Assembly (NCBI GenBank): GCA_013695255.1
Contig: JACDAV010000322.1
Location: 1-12,096, forward strand
Direction of reading: 5' to 3'
Source of the DNA: Chloroflexota bacterium
Lineage (GTDB): Bacteria > Chloroflexota > Limnocylindria > Limnocylindrales > CSP1-4
DNA length: 12,096 nt
The notes beneath the pieces are model-generated. The model was not told the origin of the DNA. It searched no databases and saw only the letters and a program-made list of their open reading frames with translations. Made by a program: the position numbers and the translations under genes. Within the stretch, counting starts at the first letter, position 1; every line of letters starts with the position of its first letter. Below are positions 6,785-12,096 of this stretch, one piece after another.

Positions 6785-6817
6785 TGTGCGTCCGGCGACC
6801 TGGGCTGGCCCGGCCAC

Positions 6818-6830
6818 CCCGTTTCACGGG
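6818..6830 (+). promoter_or_regulatory. Small hairpin overlapping the smpB Shine-Dalgarno
   Basis: CCCGT (6818-6822) can pair with ACGGG (6826-6830) over a TTC loop. The 3' arm covers the first Gs of the smpB ribosome site GGGAGGAG (6828-6835). The stem is short (5 bp), so it may only modulate initiation. Confidence 0.35.
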
Positions 6831-6845
6831 AGGAGCCCACGCACG

Positions 6846-7310
6846 ATGGGCGAGCAGACGATCGCCCTGAACCGGCGGGCGCGACACGAGTTCTCGATCG
6901 ACGAGACGTTCGAGGCCGGCATCGCCCTGACGGGCACGGAGATCAAGTCCGTCCGTGCGGGCAGGGTCAACCTGGCCCACGCCTACGCGCGGATCGAGCG
7001 CGACGAGGCGTGGCTGGTCGCCGCTGACATCGCCCCGTGGGCCCAGGGCAACCGCTACAACCACGAGCCAAAGCGGACTCGCAAGCTCCTCCTCCACCGG
7101 TCGGAGATCGACGAGCTGCTGGGGCGCACGAAGTCCAAGGGTCAGACGATCGTGCCGCTCCGGCTCTACCTGACGGCCCGCGGCAAGGCCAAGATCGAGC
7201 TCGCGCTGGCCCGCGGCAAGCAGCTCCACGATCGCCGGCGCGACATCGCCGAGCGTGACGCCCGCCGCGACGTGGCGCGCGAGCTGGCCGACGCGCAACG
7301 TGGCCGATGA
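6846..7310 (+). CDS. smpB: SsrA-binding protein SmpB
   Basis: SmpB binds the tRNA-like part of tmRNA and brings it to stalled ribosomes for trans-translation. The 154-residue protein (E. coli SmpB is 160) shows the family signatures: NRRARHEFSIDETFEAGIAL, LTGTEIKSVR, YNHEPKRTRKLLLHRSEI, the VPLRLYLTARGKAKIELALA strand region, and GKQLHDRR near the C-terminal tail that enters the mRNA channel. The ATG at 6846 follows the Shine-Dalgarno GGGAGGAG (6828-6835) by about ten bases. Longer in-frame starts such as 6744 fall in the structured leader and are rejected. The cognate tmRNA lies 1.3 kb downstream, past one unrelated-looking gene. Confidence 0.97.
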   Translation: MGEQTIALNRRARHEFSIDETFEAGIALTGTEIKSVRAGRVNLAHAYARIERDEAWLVAADIAPWAQGNRYNHEPKRTRKLLLHRSEIDELLGRTKSKGQTIVPLRLYLTARGKAKIELALARGKQLHDRRRDIAERDARRDVARELADAQRGR

Positions 7311-7343
7311 GCGCGGCGCGGACGGAGCGCGAGGAGGGCTGAT

Positions 7344-8396
7344 ATGCGCCTCGGCCGCATGATCCAGGCCGTGGACGCGCACGCGGCGGGGGAGCCGGGG
7401 CGCGTCATCGTGGGCGGGGTGCTCGACGTCCCGGGCGCCTCGATGTTCGACAAGATGGCCTGGCTCCGCGATCAGGGGGACGATCTCCGCCTCCGCATGC
7501 TCCGCGAGCCCCGCGGCTTCCCGGCCGCCAACTGCAACCTGATCCTTCCACCCACCCGGTCCGAGGCGGACGCCGGCTACGTGGTCATGGAGCAGGTCGA
7601 ATATCCGGGCATGTCCGGCTCGAACACGATCTGCGTCGCCACCGTCCTGCTCGAGACCGGCATGCTGGCGATGACGGAACCCGTCACGGAGCTGACGCTC
7701 GAGGCGCCCGCCGGGCTCATCCGCGTCCGCGCCGACTGCGCCGGCGGCAAGGTGACTGCCGTCACGTTCAGGAACGTGCCGGCCTTCGCCACCCATCTCG
7801 ACACGCCGGTCGAGGTGCCCACGCTGGGCACGGTGACGGTGGACGTCGCCTACGGCGGTATGTTCTACGTCGTCGCCGAGGCGGCCGCATTCGGCCTCCG
7901 GCTCACGCCGGACGAGGGTCGCGACATCGTCCGCATCACCGAGCTGATCAAGGCCGCGGCGGCCGAGCAGCTGCCCGTCGTCCACCCCGAGCAGCCGGAA
8001 TTCGCCGGAATCACGATCGGGCAGCTGTCGGGACCCGCGCACGATCCGGCCAATGCGATGCGCAACGTCGTGACGGTGTCCACCGGCAAGCTCGACTGGG
8101 AGCGGCCGGCGACATGGACCGGGATCATCGATCGCTCGCCATGCGGGACCGGGACCAGCGCCCGGATGGCGATCCTCCATGCCAAGGGACGGCTGGGGAT
8201 CGGCCAGGACTTCCGTCACGAGGGCATCCTCGGCACCGTCTTCACCGGCCGGCTGCTCGAGGAGACGCGCCTCGGCGACCAAGCGGCGGTCGTTCCGCAG
8301 ATCACGGGCACCGCCTGGATCACCGGCTTCGCCAGCTACGTCGTCGATCCGACCGACCCGTTCCCCGACGGCTTCACCGTCGGGGACATCTGGTAG
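7344..8396 (+). CDS. Proline racemase-family protein (hydroxyproline epimerase or dehydratase type)
   Basis: This 350-residue protein belongs to the proline racemase superfamily, which includes proline racemases, 4-hydroxyproline 2-epimerases and trans-3-hydroxyproline dehydratases. The opening DAHAAGEPGRV and the second catalytic loop SPCGTGTSARMA (Cys267) are typical. At the first catalytic site the usual M-C-G-H is replaced by MSGSN (Ser91), giving a Ser/Cys pair. Ser/Cys variants are known for hydroxyproline-acting members, so proline racemase proper is unlikely, but the exact substrate cannot be fixed. The ATG at 7344 has GAGGAGGG (7331-7338) upstream. It starts 33 bases after smpB and may be co-transcribed; no hydroxyproline catabolic neighbour is seen. 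Confidence 0.9.
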   Translation: MRLGRMIQAVDAHAAGEPGRVIVGGVLDVPGASMFDKMAWLRDQGDDLRLRMLREPRGFPAANCNLILPPTRSEADAGYVVMEQVEYPGMSGSNTICVATVLLETGMLAMTEPVTELTLEAPAGLIRVRADCAGGKVTAVTFRNVPAFATHLDTPVEVPTLGTVTVDVAYGGMFYVVAEAAAFGLRLTPDEGRDIVRITELIKAAAAEQLPVVHPEQPEFAGITIGQLSGPAHDPANAMRNVVTVSTGKLDWERPATWTGIIDRSPCGTGTSARMAILHAKGRLGIGQDFRHEGILGTVFTGRLLEETRLGDQAAVVPQITGTAWITGFASYVVDPTDPFPDGFTVGDIW

Positions 8397-8397
8397 C

Positions 8398-8429
8398 GGT
8401 CCCGCTCCGGGTCCTCAGGGGAGCGGGCC
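8398..8429 (+). terminator. Hairpin terminator candidate after the racemase-family gene
   Basis: CCCGCTCC (8401-8408) pairs perfectly with GGAGCGGG (8420-8427), and two more G-C pairs extend the stem past a bulged T at 8400. It begins two bases after the stop codon. No T run follows, as is frequent in very GC-rich genomes. The region from here to 8518 shows nothing else. Confidence 0.5.
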
Positions 8430-8518
8430 TCGGCGGTCGAGCGCCAGCTCCGCCGCAGCGAGCCTCGGCGTTGGACCGCGCCCCGGCCGCCCGACTGGTC
8501 CATCGGCGACCGCCAGGG

Positions 8519-8547
8519 TTGGCGCCGCTCGCGGAGTGGGCTAAGAT
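8519..8547 (+). promoter_or_regulatory. Promoter of the tmRNA gene
   Basis: TTGGCG (8519-8524) and TAAGAT (8542-8547) are separated by 17 bases, the clearest promoter after the one at 887. Transcription would start near 8554, about 29 bases before the mature tmRNA 5' end. Confidence 0.75.
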
Positions 8548-8554
8548 GGTGCAT

Positions 8555-8575
8555 CGAACGCCGAACGGGCGTTCG
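8555..8575 (+). other. Hairpin in the 5' leader of pre-tmRNA
   Basis: CGAACGCC (8555-8562) and GGCGTTCG (8568-8575) form a perfect 8-bp stem with a GAACG loop. It begins at the predicted transcription start and ends seven bases before the mature tmRNA. It could stabilise the precursor or guide RNase P cleavage. Confidence 0.5.
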
Positions 8576-8582
8576 GTCCTGT

Positions 8583-8958
8583 GGGGATGTGTGGTTTCGA
8601 CAGGGCCTGGTTGTCGGAAGACGCGAGTCGGGGATGCTGCTCAGGCCCCGTCACCAAGGCAGCAAAACGAAGTACCTGGCAACCGCCAGTCGACTCTCGC
8701 CCTCGCTGCTTAGGCAGTAAGGTGAGCGTGGAAGCCACCTCAGCTTCGCGGGTGGTGGAAGCGTCATTCAGCGGAGCTGCGGTCCGGATGAGCGTCGCGT
8801 AATCCGGGATCAAGCTCGATCTAGAGACACGTGACTGGACCGGCGGGCAGGTTGCCGATCATCGTCCCGCCGGTCGACGACAAAGGATCGGACACGCTCG
8901 TAGTGGATTCCGACGAAGGGTTCTGGACGGGGAGTTCGACTCTCCCCCATCTCCACCA
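8583..8958 (+). ncRNA. ssrA: Transfer-messenger RNA (tmRNA)
   Basis: The RNA is 376 bases. Its 5' GGGGATG pairs with 3' CATCTCC (8948-8954), with a G3-U wobble at the position that marks alanine charging. The discriminator A and CCA (8955-8958) are encoded. GTTTCGAC near the 5' end and the T-arm GGGAG-TTCGACT-CTCCC (8930-8946) are diagnostic. One C (8947) lies between the usual T stem and acceptor strand, so the T stem may be 6 bp (8929 with 8947). The internal tag frame ends in ALAA followed by TAG. tmRNA rescues stalled ribosomes with SmpB, encoded upstream. It has its own promoter and a hairpin leader. Confidence 0.96.
8678..8713 (+). other. tmRNA proteolysis-tag reading frame
   Basis: With GGC at 8678 as the resume codon, the tag is Ala (from the tRNA part) plus GNRQSTLALAA, ended by TAG (8711-8713). 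The LALAA end is the classical degradation signal. The frame stays open upstream (NEVP before GNRQ), so a resume point up to five codons earlier cannot be excluded. GGC AAC resembles known resume contexts. Confidence 0.7.
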
Positions 8959-8970
8959 CACGCAGATTCG

Positions 8971-9019
8971 AGCGCCGTCGAACCGAGTCGGAGGCGCTGG
9001 CCCTGACCCGCAACCAGCG
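8971..9019 (+). terminator. Competing hairpins after tmRNA
   Basis: AGCGCC (8971-8976) pairs with GGCGCT (8993-8998), and CGCTGG (8995-9000) pairs with CCAGCG (9014-9019). The two stems overlap and exclude each other. No T run is present. This may be the end of the tmRNA transcript, with low confidence. Confidence 0.3.
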
Positions 9020-9035
9020 TGATGAAGCGTCGACG

Positions 9036-9476
9036 ATGACCCGTCAGATCGAGGCGGCCGCATCGCGGAGCGCGCTGTGCCTCCTCGCGTCCGCTCTGGC
9101 GGCGATCGCGGCTGTGCTCTCCAGCCTGGACGGGGATCTCGACCTTGTCCCCTTCTTCGTCGGGCTGACCTTTGCCGCCGGGCTGCTTGCCTGGGCCGTC
9201 CATCCGCCCATGATGGGCGCACGACGAACCTTCGCCCGCCTGGCCGCGATCGCATGGGTCAGCGCCGCCATCTGGATCGGTGGACTGCTCGTGATGTACC
9301 AGGCGACGTGCGGCTGCTCGCGGGCGGCGCCGACGTCACCGGTCCAGACGTATCTCGGGCTGCCGGCCACCGCCTACCACCTGGCGGCCACGTACCTGGG
9401 AGGCGCGCTCGTCGTCGTGGCCGTGTTCGGGCTCCGCGGCGGCCGAGCGTCGGACGAGACCGGCGAGGCGCCCTGA
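9036..9476 (+). CDS. Small four-helix membrane protein, function unknown
   Basis: This 146-residue protein is not recognised. Four hydrophobic segments are visible at about 12-31, 38-57, 67-89 and 112-134. Between the third and fourth lies a loop with Cys92-Gly-Cys94, then SRAAPTSPVQTYLGLP. The loop and the following GLP helix faintly recall vitamin K epoxide reductase proteins, but the CxxC redox pair of that family in the last helix is absent, so no assignment is made. The ATG at 9036 has only a weak purine-rich upstream. It begins 78 bases after tmRNA and its stop converges on the VanW-family gene 45 bases away. Confidence 0.6.
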   Translation: MTRQIEAAASRSALCLLASALAAIAAVLSSLDGDLDLVPFFVGLTFAAGLLAWAVHPPMMGARRTFARLAAIAWVSAAIWIGGLLVMYQATCGCSRAAPTSPVQTYLGLPATAYHLAATYLGGALVVVAVFGLRGGRASDETGEAP

Positions 9477-9491
9477 CCGGCGGGCCGTCCG

Positions 9492-9530
9492 GGCTCGCCT
9501 GCGCTACGAGGCTCGCCTGCGCTACGAGCC
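9492..9530. repeat. 18-bp tandem duplication at the convergent gene junction
   Basis: GGCTCGCCTGCGCTACGA occurs twice in direct succession (9492-9509 and 9510-9527). The second copy plus the next bases forms GGCTCG-9-base loop-CGAGCC (9510-9530), a 6-bp hairpin that contains the stop codon of the VanW-family gene on the other strand. It may serve as a shared transcript-end structure, or simply be a recent slippage duplication. Confidence 0.7.
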
Positions 9531-11366
9531 GGTGCCGACCTGGACGACGCCCGTGATCCGGGCGTACTTCGAGAAGTACGTGTCCTGGTGGAGGACGGTG
9601 CCGTCGGCATTGCGAACGGTGCGCGTCACCCAGACGTCCTTGCCCTCGACCGGGCTCTCGATCCGCTTCCGCTCGCCGGCCGGGAGGGTGTCCGTGTACT
9701 CGACCGAATCGGTCGCCGGCTGGACGTTCTTCACGATCGGCTTCGAGAGCGTCACGGTCCGGCCGTTCGGCACGCTGTACAGATCGAACCGGACGTAGCC
9801 GTCGTTCCCGTCGCGGATCTTCACCCCGCGAACCAGCACCGGGTACTGAGTGTCGTTGCGCCAGGCCATCGTCTGCACCGACCCCGACGAGCTCTTGAAC
9901 ACGGTGGCATCGAGCCCGAGCGGGTAGCGCTCGATGTAGTAGAAGTGGTTGCGCCGGTCCTCCATCTCGAACCCGGCCCGCAGCGCGGCGTTGAACAGCG
10001 TCGTCGAGGTGCTGCAGATGCCCCCGGCCAGGGCGCCCTGCGGCTCGGTCCGTCCGTTGATGATCGCGCCGCCGTCCTTGTAGCCGCGCTCGCGCGTGAC
10101 CGGGCCGACGGCCTCCCAGAAGTCGAACCGGGCACCGGGGGCGACGACGTAGCTGTCGATGTCCTCGGCCGGGATCCAGATGTTGGCCCCGAAGCCGTTC
10201 TTCTCGTTGATCGCGAAGTAGGTCGTCCACGTCCCGCCTTCGAGGCGGGTCATCTTCGGGGCGGCGGCCTCGGCCTCCTCGGTCGTCAGCTGCGGCTCGA
10301 GCGTGCGGACCGCCGCCTCGATCGCCTCGCCGCCGGGCTGCTCCGCACGGGCGCGGAGCGTGTCCCTGACGAGCGCCGCGGTGGCCGCGACGTCGAGGCG
10401 GCGCCCATTGCTGCCGGCCGTGACGCCGGTGACCGTGTTCTCGTCGCCGATGATGAAGGCCGCGTCCTTCGGCGTCCGGCGGACCTCCTTGGCGATCGCC
10501 TCGACAGCGGTCCCGATCCCGGCGACCTGGAGAACCGGCACGTACCGGTCGTCGACCGTCGGGCTGACGCGCAACCAGCTCCGGATCGTGGCGCCCTCGA
10601 TGACCCATCGCTCCTCGCCGACCGTCACGGTGAGGTCCCGGGCGATCCGCTCGGCGGCGGCCTTGCCGGCCTCTGCCTCGGCCGTCGTGAACCTCGGTTC
10701 GACGCGGCTGACCGGGACCACGATCTCGAGACGTGCCGGCAGCTCCAGCGCGGCCAGAGCGGTCATGGCCTGGGCAATGGGAGCCCGGCGATCCGCGATT
10801 GCCCCGTCGCCGCCGGGCGTCAGCTCGAACCCGGTCTTCGTCACGACGATCGAGGCATCCGCCGCTGGACGGTCGAACTGCGCGGCAGCGGCCTCGATCC
10901 GCTTCGCCACCGTCTCGGCGTCGAAGAGCACCCGCGGCTCGAGGGCCGCGCCACGCAGCGCCGTCTTCGCCCCGCCGATCGCCCGCTCGACCGGTCCGCC
11001 GCTGCGCCCCATCTCGAGGGCAGCGGCGACCAGACCGTCGACGTCGATCCGGCGGCCAAGGTCGCGGAGCGGGACGACGATCTCGCGGTCCCCGTCGGTC
11101 AGGACGAGATCGCCCTCACCGACCGGCGCGAACGAGCTCGACAGGCGGTCCCTCGCCTCGTCGGGGTAGAGCCCGGAAAGGTCGACCGAGCCGACCCGCA
11201 CGCCCGGCAGGATGCGGCCCTCGTACTCTCGGTCGTAGGCATACAGGACGCCCGCCCCGAGCGAGAGCACGGCGACCAGACCGGCCAGGAATGCGACGGC
11301 GAACCGAAGCGCCGGCCGGCCGGATGGCCGCCGCGCGGGAGCGGTGTCGTGAGTCGCCGTGGTCAT
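9522..11366 (-). CDS. VanW-family cell-wall-associated protein with PG-binding and G5-like regions
   Basis: This 614-residue protein starts with a membrane anchor (about 20-43). Two repeated alpha/beta regions (about 55-225 and 230-365) resemble the PG_binding_4 domains usual in this family. The VanW domain follows at about 378-515. Its core reads GGICSTSTTLFNAALRAG (Cys451), then an H-F-Y-Y-I-E-R-Y-P-L-G-L-D-A-T-V stretch and WRNDTQYPVLV, all family-typical. The C-terminus (about 535-612) matches a G5-like fold (YTDTLPAGE, DGTVLHQDTYFSKY). VanW was named from a vancomycin cluster but its role is unknown, and resistance should not be inferred. The ATG at 11366 has a TAGGAT hexamer (11379-11384, - strand) just upstream, suggesting a very short leader. 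Confidence 0.9.
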   Translation of the reverse strand: MTTATHDTAPARRPSGRPALRFAVAFLAGLVAVLSLGAGVLYAYDREYEGRILPGVRVGSVDLSGLYPDEARDRLSSSFAPVGEGDLVLTDGDREIVVPLRDLGRRIDVDGLVAAALEMGRSGGPVERAIGGAKTALRGAALEPRVLFDAETVAKRIEAAAAQFDRPAADASIVVTKTGFELTPGGDGAIADRRAPIAQAMTALAALELPARLEIVVPVSRVEPRFTTAEAEAGKAAAERIARDLTVTVGEERWVIEGATIRSWLRVSPTVDDRYVPVLQVAGIGTAVEAIAKEVRRTPKDAAFIIGDENTVTGVTAGSNGRRLDVAATAALVRDTLRARAEQPGGEAIEAAVRTLEPQLTTEEAEAAAPKMTRLEGGTWTTYFAINEKNGFGANIWIPAEDIDSYVVAPGARFDFWEAVGPVTRERGYKDGGAIINGRTEPQGALAGGICSTSTTLFNAALRAGFEMEDRRNHFYYIERYPLGLDATVFKSSSGSVQTMAWRNDTQYPVLVRGVKIRDGNDGYVRFDLYSVPNGRTVTLSKPIVKNVQPATDSVEYTDTLPAGERKRIESPVEGKDVWVTRTVRNADGTVLHQDTYFSKYARITGVVQVGTGS

Positions 11367-11378
11367 GGTCGGTCGCCC

Positions 11379-11384
11379 ATCCTA
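11379..11384 (-). promoter_or_regulatory. Possible -10 box of the VanW-family gene
   Basis: On the minus strand TAGGAT lies 12 bases before the ATG, which would give a leader of about five bases. No convincing -35 is seen 16-18 bases upstream, so this is tentative. The 112-base gap between the Jag stop and this gene shows nothing else. Confidence 0.3.
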
Positions 11385-11478
11385 GCAGCGGTCGGTCGGC
11401 GGGCCCTCCCGCCGCGCGTCCACCGGCACAGGGACGGGTCGGGCGGCCGCCGCGTGACGGCGAGGTGGCGCGCGGCGG

Positions 11479-12096
11479 TCAGCCGCCTCGCGGCAGCACG
11501 ACGATGCGGCGGTTCGGTTCTTCGCCGATCGATTGCGTGACGACCTCGGCGTTCTCCCGAAGGGCGATGTGGACCCACCGTCGCTCGAGGGCGGGCATCG
11601 GCTCGAGCTGCAGCATCTTGCCGGTCTCCACGACCCGGGCGGCCGCCCGAAGGGCGAGGTCGCGAAGCTGGCGCTCCCGCCGGCCGCGGTAGTCCTCCAC
11701 GTCGACGAGCACGCGCGTCCAGCCGTCCATGCGGCGCGAGAGCATCAGGTTGACGAGGTGCTGGAGGGCCGACAGGCGCTCTCCCTTGCGCCCGATGAGG
11801 GCGCCGAGCGCCTCCTTCTCCTCGCCATCGCCGACGACGTTGAGCCGGCTCGTGTCACCCGCCTCGACCTCGACCCGAACCTCGAAGCCCAGGTGGCGCA
11901 TCAGCTGCTCGAGGATGTCTCGACCGGCGTCGAGCGCCTCCGGCGATGCCTCGGCCGCCTCGAGGTCCGCGCGCTCAGCCGACAGCGAGCCACGCGCCGC
12001 GGCCACCTCCGCCGCTTCGCTGGCGCTCAGCGCGGACTGCGGCGGGGGTCGGCGGACGGCGTCGCGCCTGGGCCCTCGGTCCCGACTGTCCCGGCG
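11479..12096 (-). CDS. Jag/KhpB-type KH-R3H RNA-binding protein (5' end beyond window)
   Basis: The minus-strand frame is open to the window edge, so at least 205 residues are present and the true start may lie outside. The nearest internal start is a GTG at 12006. A KH-II domain contains the GxxG loop in LIGRKGERLSALQHLVNLML. It is followed by an R3H domain with the R-x3-H core in ERRWVHIAL. This KH-R3H pair defines Jag/KhpB (EloR), an RNA-binding protein that affects cell division and elongation. The visible N-terminal part is Ala/Glu-rich linker; the Jag_N domain, if present, is beyond the edge. In many bacteria jag follows yidC, which would predict yidC just outside the window. Confidence 0.9.
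   Translation of the reverse strand, partial: RRDSRDRGPRRDAVRRPPPQSALSASEAAEVAAARGSLSAERADLEAAEASPEALDAGRDILEQLMRHLGFEVRVEVEAGDTSRLNVVGDGEEKEALGALIGRKGERLSALQHLVNLMLSRRMDGWTRVLVDVEDYRGRRERQLRDLALRAAARVVETGKMLQLEPMPALERRWVHIALRENAEVVTQSIGEEPNRRIVVLPRGG

Noticed and set aside
6771..8282. 503-codon minus-strand open frame
   Set aside because: It lies opposite smpB and the racemase-family gene, both strongly recognised. Its composition is typical of antisense shadows in very GC-rich DNA.
9492..9527. CRISPR array
   Set aside because: There are only two adjacent copies with no spacer between them and no cas gene.
9522..11366. Vancomycin resistance determinant
   Set aside because: VanW-domain proteins are widespread and not resistance genes by themselves, and no vanHAX-type genes are nearby.
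9588..11540. 650-codon plus-strand open frame
   Set aside because: It is antisense to the VanW-family gene, which has clear domains. The plus-strand product is Arg/Asp/Gly-rich with no recognisable motif.

Overview
The window is a high-GC bacterial chromosome segment packed with housekeeping genes. The order secA end, prfB, ftsE, ftsX, a C-terminal processing protease, smpB and ssrA resembles arrangements seen in Gram-positive-type and related phyla. Very high GC, GTG starts, a VanW-family wall protein and a two-Cys CtpA-type protease fit a Chloroflexota (Limnocylindria-like) or actinobacterial relative. That placement is inference from gene content, not a database result. No mobile element, CRISPR array or tRNA was seen.

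Region 1 (1-3335, + strand): the SecA C-terminus with its zinc SEC-C tail is followed by a YdcF-type membrane-anchored DUF218 protein. A promoter (TTGGCG, 17 bp, TATACT) then reads a translationally coupled run: an eight-cysteine mini-protein (stop and start overlap as TGATG), prfB with its programmed +1 frameshift, and a double GNAT acetyltransferase (GTGA overlap).

Region 2 (3386-6575, + strand): ftsE appears to have its own promoter and a near-leaderless GTG start, and is tightly coupled to ftsX. After a short gap with a hairpin comes an S41/CtpA peptidase with one N-terminal membrane segment and a PDZ domain. FtsEX regulates wall hydrolases and CtpA trims envelope proteins, so this block is envelope and division related.

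Region 3 (6576-9000, + strand): the trans-translation block. A promoter drives a leader containing a 16-residue ORF with three consecutive Cys codons, whose strong Shine-Dalgarno is locked in a hairpin. An 11-bp GC hairpin follows, then smpB. A proline-racemase-family gene lies between smpB and ssrA. The tmRNA has its own clear promoter, a hairpin 5' leader, an encoded CCA and a tag ending ALAA. This Cys leader is the best candidate for an undescribed regulatory system.

Region 4 (9036-12096): a small four-helix membrane protein on the + strand converges on a large VanW-family wall protein on the - strand, with an 18-bp tandem repeat between their ends. Upstream of the VanW gene, also on the - strand, is a Jag/KhpB RNA-binding protein whose 5' end runs off the window.
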